Part shown: positions 6,382-11,194 of the stretch, in pieces
Position numbering within the stretch: the stretch's first letter is position 1
Layout: every line of letters begins with the position of its first letter
From: a virus
Direction: 5' to 3' (one strand)
Virus record (IMG/VR): IMGVR_UViG_3300030090_002860
Location: 1-27,219 of that record
Length of the DNA stretch: 27,219 nt
The notes under the pieces: model-generated
What the model saw: the letters and a program-made list of their open reading frames with translations, nothing else
Database searches by the model: none
Told to the model about the DNA's origin: nothing
Program-made: the position numbers and the translations under genes

Positions 6382-6843
6382 TCAGCTATCGCTGGAAGCA
6401 CGAGTCACGCCACTCCACTCATAACGAGGGAAGATGCGCCCATCAGTGCCTTCCTCATGATCTACCACATAGACAGAAGCCTCAGTGATGGATTCTAGGT
6501 CAGACGCTATAGCATTAAGGTCACCAGACTGGATAAGTTCAGCAGGTACGCCAAGTGCAAGCAGTCGCTCAATAGTAATACGAGTACCAGTAGTAGAGGT
6601 AGTAGAGAAGGTAAAGTTCTCAAAGTGAGCAATACCCTCAGCGCCCTCACTGGACACATTACTAAAGCCTAGAAGGATAGTAGGATTGCCTGAACGAGAT
6701 TCTTTAACTCGTGCGAACTCAATGTTCACATAGAAGTCAGAACCCATATCAGGAACAATCTCCATATCTCCGCCACGGACATAACCGTCAGGCAGGTCAG
6801 AAGTATCCGACATAGCTTGGTTGATAAGGTCAGCAATATTCAT
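6382..6843 (-). CDS. DUF669-like, possible ssDNA-binding protein (153 aa)
   Basis: The start ATG at 6843 is preceded by AAAGGATATTCCT. The middle of the protein (FYVNIEFARVKESRSGNPTI, then LLGFSN and AHFENFTFS) resembles DUF669 and related phage OB-fold proteins, in which a strand with K-x-S-x-S-G-N-P is typical and which are often linked to single-strand DNA binding or annealing. The acidic C-terminal half ending DSITEAS-like and ASSDS would fit an SSB-type protein-interaction tail. The assignment is by pattern memory, not by search. Its neighbours include recombination and replication genes, in agreement. Confidence 0.5.
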   Translation of the reverse strand: MNIADLINQAMSDTSDLPDGYVRGGDMEIVPDMGSDFYVNIEFARVKESRSGNPTILLGFSNVSSEGAEGIAHFENFTFSTTSTTGTRITIERLLALGVPAELIQSGDLNAIASDLESITEASVYVVDHEEGTDGRIFPRYEWSGVTRASSDS

Positions 6844-6867
6844 AGGAATATCCTTTCATTATATTTT

Positions 6868-7056
6868 TTAAAATGGATCAAGTGCAGATACATCCAAAGG
6901 CGCATCACACACAAGATCACTAAGCTGGGCTACCGATTTGATAACCCAACGAATTTGCGGACAATTCTCAATAGAACGATCCGAAGAATAATTGATAAAT
7001 GCACTACGACATTCATACAATGCAATAACTAACTTAATTACATCTTCATCAGTCAC
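6868..7056 (-). CDS. Small protein of unknown function (62 aa)
   Basis: Starts with GTG at 7056, with AAAGGATAAGT upstream. A helical, mildly acidic protein (MTDEDVIKLVIALYECRSAF...) with three cysteines and no recognisable domain. It lies 24 nt upstream of the DUF669-like gene and 13 nt after the lipoprotein gene, in the same operon. The strong ribosome binding site is the main support. Confidence 0.6.
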   Translation of the reverse strand: MTDEDVIKLVIALYECRSAFINYSSDRSIENCPQIRWVIKSVAQLSDLVCDAPLDVSALDPF

Positions 7057-7069
7057 ACTTATCCTTTCT

Positions 7070-7399
7070 TTAATTCTTACAATTTATTATTTTACTTTTT
7101 ACTTCAATTCTTTTATTACTTCTATAATCAGTGCGGATAGGTAGATATGTAATTTCTCTACCTTCTAAATGCGACCTAAGGCACATCATCTGTAATTGAC
7201 CGTGCGGTAGGTCTACACTTATGTCCAGGTAATTAAGAACGTCAGCAGTAATACCATTATTAAGTTGTACTGTGTTAGAGTCCAAGACCTTCACGACTGT
7301 TGCGACACAGTACGGATTGCAAATAGGTTGCACTGTGTCGCACGCAGTCGACAATAGAAAGGTCAGGAAGATCGCTAACGTTTTGCACGTGGCGGACAT
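7070..7399 (-). CDS. Putative lipoprotein with degenerate thermonuclease-like fold (109 aa)
   Basis: The N-terminus (MSATCKTLAIFLTFLLSTAC) is a lipoprotein signal peptide with lipobox LSTAC and acceptor Cys 20. The mature part begins VATVVKVLDSNTVQLNNGITADVLNYLDI, matching the first strands of the staphylococcal nuclease OB fold (V-x-x-V-x-D-G-D-T-x-x-L...G...V-x-L-x-x-I) but with the active-site G-D-T changed to S-N-T and no R-L-x-G-I-D-A-P-E motif. The nuclease activity is therefore probably lost. It could be a surface lipoprotein displayed on the infected cell. The start at 7399 has AAGGGTAA upstream; it overlaps the 32-aa gene by 25 nt. Confidence 0.6.
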   Translation of the reverse strand: MSATCKTLAIFLTFLLSTACDTVQPICNPYCVATVVKVLDSNTVQLNNGITADVLNYLDISVDLPHGQLQMMCLRSHLEGREITYLPIRTDYRSNKRIEVKSKIINCKN

Positions 7400-7473
7400 T
7401 TACCCTTGGGGCATTTACAGTTGACATACCTGCCAATCTTGCCGTCACGATTTTTAAATACTAATGGTTTCAT
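7375..7473 (-). CDS. Cysteine-rich basic mini-protein (32 aa)
   Basis: A 32-codon frame starting MKPLVFKNRDGKIGRYVNCK and ending in a basic tail, with three cysteines spaced C-x-C-x4-C (residues 19-26) among Lys and Pro. The ATG at 7473 is preceded by AAAGGATAATGT, the normal ribosome binding site of this arm, and the gene directly follows a terminator plus dyad that seem to start a new unit. It overlaps the lipoprotein start in another frame. Reality rests on the ribosome binding site and position, with no known homologue recalled. Confidence 0.5.
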   Translation of the reverse strand: MKPLVFKNRDGKIGRYVNCKCPKGKCPPRAKR

Positions 7474-7513
7474 ACATTATCCTTTCTTTTATTTACACTA
7501 CTTTTTTATTTCT

Positions 7514-7528
7514 ATTACTTGTTGTAAC
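7514..7528 (-). promoter_or_regulatory. Dyad element E0 with ACAACAA core
   Basis: On the minus strand GTTAC-AACAA-GTAAT, a 5-bp dyad (outer G.U) placed directly after the terminator of the 293-aa gene and about 40 nt before the start of the 32-aa gene. It is a diverged member of the series found before the small genes further right: the arm sequence differs but pairing and the ACAACAA centre are kept. Confidence 0.45.
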
Positions 7529-7534
7529 GAAAAG

Positions 7535-7556
7535 AGGGAGAGCCGAGGCCCTCCCT
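7535..7556 (-). terminator. Intrinsic terminator after the 293-aa gene
   Basis: On the minus strand AGGGAGGGC and GCTCTCCCT form a 9-bp stem, including one G.U pair, closed by a CTCG tetraloop and followed by CTTTT. It lies 7 nt after the stop codon of the 293-aa gene. Its design matches the terminators at 8952, 9226 and 9470. Confidence 0.75.
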
Positions 7557-7563
7557 GATTCCG

Positions 7564-8445
7564 TCATGACCAGTCTTCCTCCATAAGCTCAGCTATGGAC
7601 AATTCCTCGTCAATGTCTTGATGGATACGGTTAGTCTCACGTGTCTTACCTTTGGAGGTAATGACTTTGCGAGTTTCTTTCTTGACATCTTTCGATTCAT
7701 CAATAAAGAAATCGTTTGTCAACTGATACAAGCCGGACTCAATCAACTTGGATTGAGTGTCATCGGTATCCCACAAGGTTTCGTCACGAGATTGCTTTTG
7801 GTTGCGATAAACACAAGCCATGTAATTCTGACTTAACCTGACGAATACGTTGAGCCAGTGATCACCTGCAACTATGTTGCTGAATCCAATAGGCTCAAAT
7901 ACGTATTTGTGTGGACGACCTTGACGGTCCTTTTTGATAGTGCCACTTGCAAGGTTATCGTAGAGTGGGTGGTTAAAAGCTTTGCCATCGTTCTCGTAAA
8001 TACGAGCAACAATGATTGCTTTGCCACGATACTCTGGAGACTTGCCACTGACAAAGTGCCAGTAGTCAATAACTCGTAACTGATAACCTAACAGAGTGCC
8101 AACAACTTCTGACATGTCGATAGTCTCGAAACTGACTGAGACTTGATCAATCCAGAAATTCTTGACTGGATCATCGTCAGTGAAGTTGCGATTGATAAGA
8201 CCATTGTTATCGTAATAACTCATGTCATTATCACGCTCATCAGTTTGCGTGACCCATGTTCTGCCGAACAATAAGCCTTTGTTTGACATCATCTCGTTAT
8301 AAGGACCATAACGTTCAGGGTCGCCAGAGTCACGATCTGCAAAACCGTGAAGAGCTGACAACGACGCTACGACTTCCTGAGAGAAGTTAGCAAAAGCTTC
8401 GTCGGGTGGCGTTTCAGTTCCACCATCATATGTTTGATATACCAT
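7564..8445 (-). CDS. Unknown phage protein (293 aa)
   Basis: Start ATG at 8445 with AATAGAAAGGTAATAC upstream. The protein is hydrophilic and acidic at both ends (TPPDEAF near the start, ELSIAELMEEDWS at the end), with a central part rich in aromatic residues (YYDNNGLINRNF, NFWIDQVSVSFE, LRVIDYWHFV) that suggests a folded mixed alpha/beta domain. No catalytic motif, signal peptide or membrane segment is visible and no family is recognised. It forms its own transcription unit: a structured 96-nt element precedes it and an intrinsic terminator follows. This unusual leader suggests post-transcriptional or attenuation control. Confidence 0.75.
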   Translation of the reverse strand: MVYQTYDGGTETPPDEAFANFSQEVVASLSALHGFADRDSGDPERYGPYNEMMSNKGLLFGRTWVTQTDERDNDMSYYDNNGLINRNFTDDDPVKNFWIDQVSVSFETIDMSEVVGTLLGYQLRVIDYWHFVSGKSPEYRGKAIIVARIYENDGKAFNHPLYDNLASGTIKKDRQGRPHKYVFEPIGFSNIVAGDHWLNVFVRLSQNYMACVYRNQKQSRDETLWDTDDTQSKLIESGLYQLTNDFFIDESKDVKKETRKVITSKGKTRETNRIHQDIDEELSIAELMEEDWS

Positions 8446-8463
8446 GTATTACCTTTCTATTGA

Positions 8464-8559
8464 ATAGCCGTATTGCAACGGCATGTGGGTTTGGAAACAG
8501 CGCCACCGGCGTGAGCCGGTATACTTGCGCCCAAACCCTTGCCGTTCCGCAGGGGCTAT
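8464..8559 (-). ncRNA. Compact rod-like structured leader or small RNA (96 nt)
   Basis: Six nested stems fold the whole segment into one rod: ATAGCC 8464-8469/GGCTAT 8554-8559; TGC 8474-8476/GCA 8549-8551; AACGGCA 8477-8483/TGCCGTT 8540-8546; GGGTTTGG 8487-8494/CCAAACCC 8531-8538; GCGC 8500-8503/8527-8530; ACCGGC 8505-8510/GCCGGT 8515-8520. That is 34 Watson-Crick pairs. On the minus strand it ends a few bases before the ribosome binding site of the 293-aa gene, as a 5' leader. A competing hairpin GCCGT/ACGGC (8467-8471/8478-8482) would break the rod, a switch-like arrangement. The apical loop reads GTGA (GNRA) on the plus strand and TCAC on the minus, so strand is not certain. No known riboswitch class was recognised. 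Confidence 0.65.
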
Positions 8560-8570
8560 AGTTAATGAAT

Positions 8571-8586
8571 GTACACATGCGTGTAC
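8571..8586 (-). promoter_or_regulatory. Dyad element, GTACAC-N4-GTGTAC
   Basis: A perfect 6-bp dyad placed between the T tract of the terminator at 8593 and the rod-like leader. The outer arms are the same as in the other dyads, but the centre on the minus strand is GCAT instead of the conserved ACAA. Confidence 0.55.
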
Positions 8587-8592
8587 AAAAAA

Positions 8593-8614
8593 TGGGAGGA
8601 CAAATGCCCTCCCA
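8593..8614 (-). terminator. Intrinsic terminator after the 92-aa gene
   Basis: TGGGAGG (8593-8599) pairs exactly with CCTCCCA (8608-8614), with an 8-nt loop. On the minus strand it is followed by six T residues and lies 7 nt after the stop codon of the 92-aa gene. Confidence 0.8.
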
Positions 8615-8621
8615 AGATTTG

Positions 8622-8900
8622 TTATTGCTCTTTATAGATACCGAGTTGCAAACCGAGTTTGTACTCTTTTTCTTCCCAAATCGCTAGGTCTCTTTCTAGC
8701 TTTTTGTTCAGATGCATTTGTTGCTTGGATACCTCAAGACATTGACGAAGCGCTGTTTCAAGCTCGTCAATCCTATTCTGACGATACTTGGCTACTTCGA
8801 GCGCAGTACGTCTACGAGCAAAACATAGAGGGTAATGTCCCCACCATGCCATATGCATTAGGACTTTTTTGTTTTCCCAAGCTTTATATCTCTTAAACAT
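8622..8900 (-). CDS. Coiled-coil protein of unknown function (92 aa)
   Basis: Start ATG at 8900 with AGAAAGAAAGAATA upstream. The N-terminal third is basic and aromatic (MFKRYKAWENKKVLMHMAWW); from about residue 35 a long amphipathic helix with leucine spacing (IDELETALRQCLEVSKQQMHLNKK...) predicts a coiled coil. No family is recognised. It is a single-gene unit bounded by the dyad at 8928 upstream and its own terminator downstream. Confidence 0.65.
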   Translation of the reverse strand: MFKRYKAWENKKVLMHMAWWGHYPLCFARRRTALEVAKYRQNRIDELETALRQCLEVSKQQMHLNKKLERDLAIWEEKEYKLGLQLGIYKEQ

Positions 8901-8927
8901 ATTATTCTTTCTTTCTATTTTTTACTT

Positions 8928-8945
8928 ATACACCTTGTTGTGTAC
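8928..8945 (-). promoter_or_regulatory. Dyad element E1, ACAACAA core
   Basis: On the minus strand GTACACAACAAGGTGTAT: 6-bp arms with a terminal G.U pair around the conserved core, joined directly to the T tract of the terminator at 8952 and followed by TATAAG. It lies 28 nt before the start of the 92-aa gene. Function as an operator, as part of a promoter or as an RNA hairpin cannot be told from sequence. Confidence 0.6.
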
Positions 8946-8951
8946 AAAAAA

Positions 8952-8973
8952 GGGGAGAGCTCACGCCCTCCCC
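8952..8973 (-). terminator. Intrinsic terminator after the 66-aa gene
   Basis: On the minus strand GGGGAGGGC and GCTCTCCCC form a 9-bp stem (one G.U) closed by a GTGA GNRA tetraloop and followed by six T residues. It begins 7 nt after the stop codon. The same hairpin is repeated exactly at 9226-9247. Confidence 0.85.
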
Positions 8974-8980
8974 AAATTTG

Positions 8981-9181
8981 TTAGCCGTGATACCTGTTAA
9001 GCAAGATATAATGGCGCTCAACGAATAGATCATCAAGAGTGATGTACACAAACTTGCCTAATCTAGTTTCCTTTTCGGATGCCCACCAGCAATGGCGACA
9101 CTCGAATTGGAATTGCATGAGGGCATTTCTCCAACACAAGAGCAAATGCCACTGAAGCTCTTCTATAAATTTGTTAAACAT
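8981..9181 (-). CDS. Small protein of unknown function (66 aa)
   Basis: Start ATG at 9181 with AATAGAAAGGTTAAC upstream. Rich in Trp, Cys and Leu in the first half (LQWHLLLCWRNALMQFQFEC) and more polar later; not clearly a membrane protein. The pattern C-R-x(2-3)-W-x2-E...G-K-F is loosely shared with the 56-aa product of the next unit, hinting at distant paralogy. Single-gene unit between a dyad and a terminator. Confidence 0.6.
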   Translation of the reverse strand: MFNKFIEELQWHLLLCWRNALMQFQFECRHCWWASEKETRLGKFVYITLDDLFVERHYILLNRYHG

Positions 9182-9201
9182 GTTAACCTTTCTATTATTT
9201 T

Positions 9202-9219
9202 ATACACATTGTTGTGTAC
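9202..9219 (-). promoter_or_regulatory. Dyad element E2, ACAACAA core
   Basis: On the minus strand GTACACA-ACAA-TGTGTAT, 7-bp arms (terminal G.U), continuous with the T tract of the terminator at 9226 and followed by a TATAAAATAAT stretch that could serve as a -10. It lies 21 nt before the start of the 66-aa gene. Confidence 0.6.
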
Positions 9220-9225
9220 AAAAAA

Positions 9226-9247
9226 GGGGAGAGCTCACGCCCTCCCC
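9226..9247 (-). terminator. Intrinsic terminator after the 56-aa gene
   Basis: Identical in sequence to the terminator at 8952-8973: a 9-bp stem with a GTGA loop on the minus strand and six following T residues, 7 nt after the stop codon of the 56-aa gene. The duplication of terminator plus dyad suggests that whole cassettes were copied. Confidence 0.85.
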
Positions 9248-9254
9248 AAATTTG

Positions 9255-9425
9255 TTAGCCAAGTTCGATGTCGTGGAAATGACGACCGTACTTAACTTCC
9301 CAACTCCATTCCTCGATACGGCATACAAGCAGTATCCAGTTTATGTAAAGTAAGGATAACCTAATTCGGAAGATTCTATAATCCATCTTCCACATGGCTA
9401 GCTTAAACTTTATAAGTTCTAACAT
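9255..9425 (-). CDS. Small basic-aromatic protein of unknown function (56 aa)
   Basis: Start ATG at 9425 with AATAGAAAGGTTAAT upstream; the frame is open further but there it runs back through the dyad, the terminator and the previous gene. The protein has a hydrophobic centre (LSLLYINWILLV, about residues 23-34) flanked by basic residues and could be membrane-associated; the end is acidic-aromatic (EEWSWEVKYGRHFHDIELG). Unknown family. Own dyad and own terminator. Confidence 0.55.
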   Translation of the reverse strand: MLELIKFKLAMWKMDYRIFRIRLSLLYINWILLVCRIEEWSWEVKYGRHFHDIELG

Positions 9426-9445
9426 ATTAACCTTTCTATTATTAT

Positions 9446-9463
9446 GTACACATTGTTGTGTAC
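9446..9463 (-). promoter_or_regulatory. Dyad element E3, ACAACAA core
   Basis: On the minus strand GTACACA-ACAA-TGTGTAC, a perfect 7-bp dyad, adjoining the T tract of the terminator at 9470 and followed by ATAATAATAG and the AGAAAGG ribosome binding site of the 56-aa gene. Confidence 0.65.
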
Positions 9464-9469
9464 GAAAAA

Positions 9470-9491
9470 GGGAGGAACCGAGGTCCCTCCC
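9470..9491 (-). terminator. Intrinsic terminator after the 93-aa gene
   Basis: On the minus strand GGGAGGGAC and GTTCCTCCC form a 9-bp stem with one G.U pair and a CTCG loop, followed by five T residues, 7 nt after the stop codon. The stem differs from its neighbours in sequence while keeping pairing. Confidence 0.8.
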
Positions 9492-9498
9492 AAAATCG

Positions 9499-9780
9499 TT
9501 ACCGACAGGAATCGTCGGCAAGGTCAGCGCAACCGCAACGAACTGCTTCGTCACGACTGACAACTGCACCAATACATGTACAACTAACGTGGCCTGCAAA
9601 CAGATCCAAGAAGTCGTACGCAATACCATCCACTATGGCGTGGTCGGCAAGTACAGGTCTAACCATGTTGCTTTCTCCTTTCTTATTTATTTCTTTACCT
9701 TTCCGTATTGCACTAGCAAGGTCTAAACGTCCTTGCTTAGTCACAGGAAAAGGGTCTGACCGATATGGTAGACGTGGCAT
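9499..9780 (-). CDS. Cysteine-containing protein of unknown function (93 aa)
   Basis: The start is taken as the ATG at 9780, with AATAGAAAGGTGCATAGTT upstream. A second, stronger ribosome binding site (AAAGGAGAAAGCAAC) precedes an in-frame ATG at 9666, which would give a 55-aa product MVRPVLADHAIVDGIAYDFL..., so two isoforms or a shorter true gene are possible. The C-terminal part has paired cysteines (SCTC, CGC and a late C) that might bind metal. The N-terminal part is basic. No family recognised. Confidence 0.55.
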   Translation of the reverse strand: MPRLPYRSDPFPVTKQGRLDLASAIRKGKEINKKGESNMVRPVLADHAIVDGIAYDFLDLFAGHVSCTCIGAVVSRDEAVRCGCADLADDSCR

Positions 9781-9804
9781 AACTATGCACCTTTCTATTA
9801 ATAA

Positions 9805-9822
9805 GTACACGTTGTTGTGTAC
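9805..9822 (-). promoter_or_regulatory. Dyad element E4, ACAACAA core
   Basis: On the minus strand GTACAC-AACAAC-GTGTAC, a perfect 6-bp dyad, continuous with the T tract of the terminator at 9830 and followed by TTATTAATAGAAAGG, the ribosome binding site of the 93-aa gene. Confidence 0.6.
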
Positions 9823-9829
9823 AAAAAAA

Positions 9830-9848
9830 GGAGGGCTAGATGCCCTCC
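9830..9848 (-). terminator. Intrinsic terminator after the 68-aa gene
   Basis: GGAGGGC (9830-9836) pairs exactly with GCCCTCC (9842-9848), with a 5-nt loop. Runs of seven A and seven T flank it, so on the minus strand it has a seven-T tail, and it could work in both directions. It lies 6 nt after the stop codon of the 68-aa gene. Confidence 0.85.
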
Positions 9849-9854
9849 CTTTTT

Positions 9855-10061
9855 TTATCTGCTCATCCTTTCGTAGAATAGATCAATAATAAACTTTGCA
9901 ACTCGTGGACTGATGTGACCATCATCCTCAAGATCCATAATGTCAGACTCAAACAGCATCATTTGAAGCTCGTTGTCTGGAATTTCCAAGGGGTGAACCC
10001 CACGGATCCTATTGCGCCAAGAGGCTAGAAACCTTTTGACTAAGTTGAATAAAGATAACAT
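9855..10061 (-). CDS. Small protein of unknown function (68 aa)
   Basis: Start ATG at 10061 with TATAGAAAGGAATAC upstream. The N-terminal 20 residues (MLSLFNLVKRFLASWRNRIR) form an amphipathic basic helix that may bind membrane or nucleic acid; the remainder is acidic (MLFESDIMDLEDDG) and ends FIIDLFYERMSR. No family known. Unlike the next four units it has no dyad upstream, and it follows the 89-aa gene by 31 nt, so these two probably share the first transcript of the left arm. Confidence 0.6.
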   Translation of the reverse strand: MLSLFNLVKRFLASWRNRIRGVHPLEIPDNELQMMLFESDIMDLEDDGHISPRVAKFIIDLFYERMSR

Positions 10062-10092
10062 GTATTCCTTTCTATAATGTTAAACGTTAGGG

Positions 10093-10362
10093 CTACACTT
10101 CACGACGGACGTAACGAGTAGGCCACCACGCTGAGGCTTTTGCCTCCGAGGAACGAGGCCACCGCTTGGCGCTTTTGTCAAGTCGAACAACTTTCTTACA
10201 TGGCTTACTAAGTTCGACTTTATAAAAGCGCCTCCACATAACAAACAACGTTAAGCAGAACAGGGTTACTAAGAGGGCTGTCTGATTCGGAACATAATGG
10301 ACAAAAGGCTCTGTGGTGGTCTGCGAAGTTACAGGGGGTGTAGTCGTGAAAGTGTAGACCAT
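10093..10362 (-). CDS. Small single-pass membrane protein (89 aa)
   Basis: First gene of the left arm. Thr/Pro-rich N-terminus (VYTFTTTPPVTSQTTTEPF), one hydrophobic segment (ALLVTLFCLTLFVMW, about residues 29-43), then a long basic tail (RRFYKVELSKPCKKVVRLDK...). The positive tail after the segment predicts N-out/C-in topology. ATG at 10362 has only a weak AGG upstream. Role unknown; it could modify the host membrane early in infection. Confidence 0.55.
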   Translation of the reverse strand: MVYTFTTTPPVTSQTTTEPFVHYVPNQTALLVTLFCLTLFVMWRRFYKVELSKPCKKVVRLDKSAKRWPRSSEAKASAWWPTRYVRREV

Positions 10363-10383
10363 CAGCCTAGGTCACAGCACTCT

Positions 10384-10420
10384 CACACAACAATTGACTA
10401 GATTCGGCTTTTGTTGTGTG
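10384..10420. promoter_or_regulatory. Divergent-arm inverted repeat, candidate operator
   Basis: CACACAACAA (10384-10393) and TTGTTGTGTG (10411-10420) are perfect complements separated by 17 nt, in the short space between the two divergent arms. The core CACAACAA is the same as in the dyads before the small left-arm genes, which suggests that one factor recognises all of them. A -35-like TTGACT lies inside the repeat (10394-10399). Confidence 0.6.
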
Positions 10421-10423
10421 GTG

Positions 10424-10452
10424 TTGACGTTTTGTTTGTCCTGAAGTATGTT
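10424..10452 (+). promoter_or_regulatory. Promoter for endonuclease VII gene, possibly leaderless
   Basis: TTGACG (10424-10429), 17-nt spacer, TATGTT (10447-10452). A start site seven bases after the -10 falls on 10459, the first base of the GTG codon proposed for the endonuclease. This would give a leaderless mRNA and would explain the missing Shine-Dalgarno. It lies immediately after the inverted repeat at 10384-10420, whose right arm ends 3 nt before the -35. Confidence 0.5.
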
Positions 10453-10458
10453 CTAAGT

Positions 10459-10893
10459 GTGGCTACGTCTGATTTTGTTGATAAAAATTTAAAATTTTGT
10501 AGGTATTGCCAGGAGTGGAAGTCTGAGTTTAAGGATAATCAGACGTATTGTGATTCGTGTTGGAAGGTGTATAAGCGTCGGCAGTATCATATTGCGAAGC
10601 ATAAGACTCGTTTGATGGTTGCTCAGGGTGGTCATTGTAAGATTTGTGGTGCGGATTTTGCGTATATGTCTTCTGGTAAGATTCATGTGGATCATTTGCA
10701 TGGTGATCGTTATTTGATTCGTGGGTTATTGTGTTTGCATTGCAATTCTGTGTTGGGGCATTCTTTGGACCGCCCCGATATTTTGCGTAAGGCGGCGGAT
10801 TATTTGGAGGCGACGGAGGCTCGCCCGTTGGAAGATATTTTGGAAGAGCTTGATATGAAGGAATCTGCGAGTAAACTAAAAGGTGTATTCTAG
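10459..10893 (+). CDS. Endonuclease VII-like junction resolvase with zinc ribbon (144 aa)
   Basis: Treble-clef/HNH nuclease of the T4 gp49 type, which resolves branched DNA before or during packaging. Motifs: a first cysteine pair set C14-x2-C17 and C31-x2-C34 (additional N-terminal zinc ribbon), then C60-x2-C63, HVDHLHG with H76, D78 and H79, and IRGLLCLHCNSVLGH with C92-x2-C95-N96, followed by a helix (PDILRKAADYLEA). The GTG at 10459 is chosen because the promoter start site coincides with it; upstream in-frame TTG codons overlap the promoter. First gene of the right arm, next to the packaging genes. Confidence 0.85.
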   Translation: MATSDFVDKNLKFCRYCQEWKSEFKDNQTYCDSCWKVYKRRQYHIAKHKTRLMVAQGGHCKICGADFAYMSSGKIHVDHLHGDRYLIRGLLCLHCNSVLGHSLDRPDILRKAADYLEATEARPLEDILEELDMKESASKLKGVF

Positions 10894-10905
10894 TTAAGGA
10901 GAATT

Positions 10906-11193
10906 ATGGCCGTTCATGGCGAAGACAATGCGCTAAGTACAGCTAGAGAAGTCGTTTGGACTGCTACGCAGGCCGCCTCTATTGATCATCCTAATCTTGT
11001 TTGGGTTGAGAATAAAGATGGCTCTATTGAGATGACTATTGGTGGCGCTGATGTTGCTGATGACTCAAAAGGGTTGACTTTGGCGGCAGGTGCAACCATT
11101 GGACCTATTACGCTGACTCAGCCAGGCGAACAGCTCTATGCTATTGCGGCATCGGGTACACCAACTATTAAAATATTTGTAACAGGAGTTTAA
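10906..11193 (+). CDS. Small beta-rich protein, possible virion accessory (95 aa)
   Basis: Start ATG at 10906 with AAGGAGAATT upstream. Predicted to be almost all beta strand (LVWVENKDGSIEMTIGG..., TLAAGATIGPITL, IKIFVTGV), with Gly/Ala/Thr-rich turns and no catalytic residues. This composition is common in small head-decoration or fibre-associated proteins, but no family is recognised. It sits 12 nt after the endonuclease gene. Confidence 0.65.
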   Translation: MAVHGEDNALSTAREVVWTATQAASIDHPNLVWVENKDGSIEMTIGGADVADDSKGLTLAAGATIGPITLTQPGEQLYAIAASGTPTIKIFVTGV

Positions 11194-11194
11194 T

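Noticed and set aside
6182-6382. 67-residue N-terminal extension of the transglycosylase
   Set aside because: It would run through four hairpins including a perfect 16-bp stem, whereas a good ribosome binding site and signal-like N-terminus stand at 6181.
8483-8896. 137-codon plus-strand frame
   Set aside because: It crosses the rod-like element, a dyad, a terminator and the coiled-coil gene on the opposite strand; no start signal.
9394-9889. Plus-strand frames of 110 and 143 codons
   Set aside because: They cross minus-strand genes, terminators and dyads and have no ribosome binding sites; antisense shadows.
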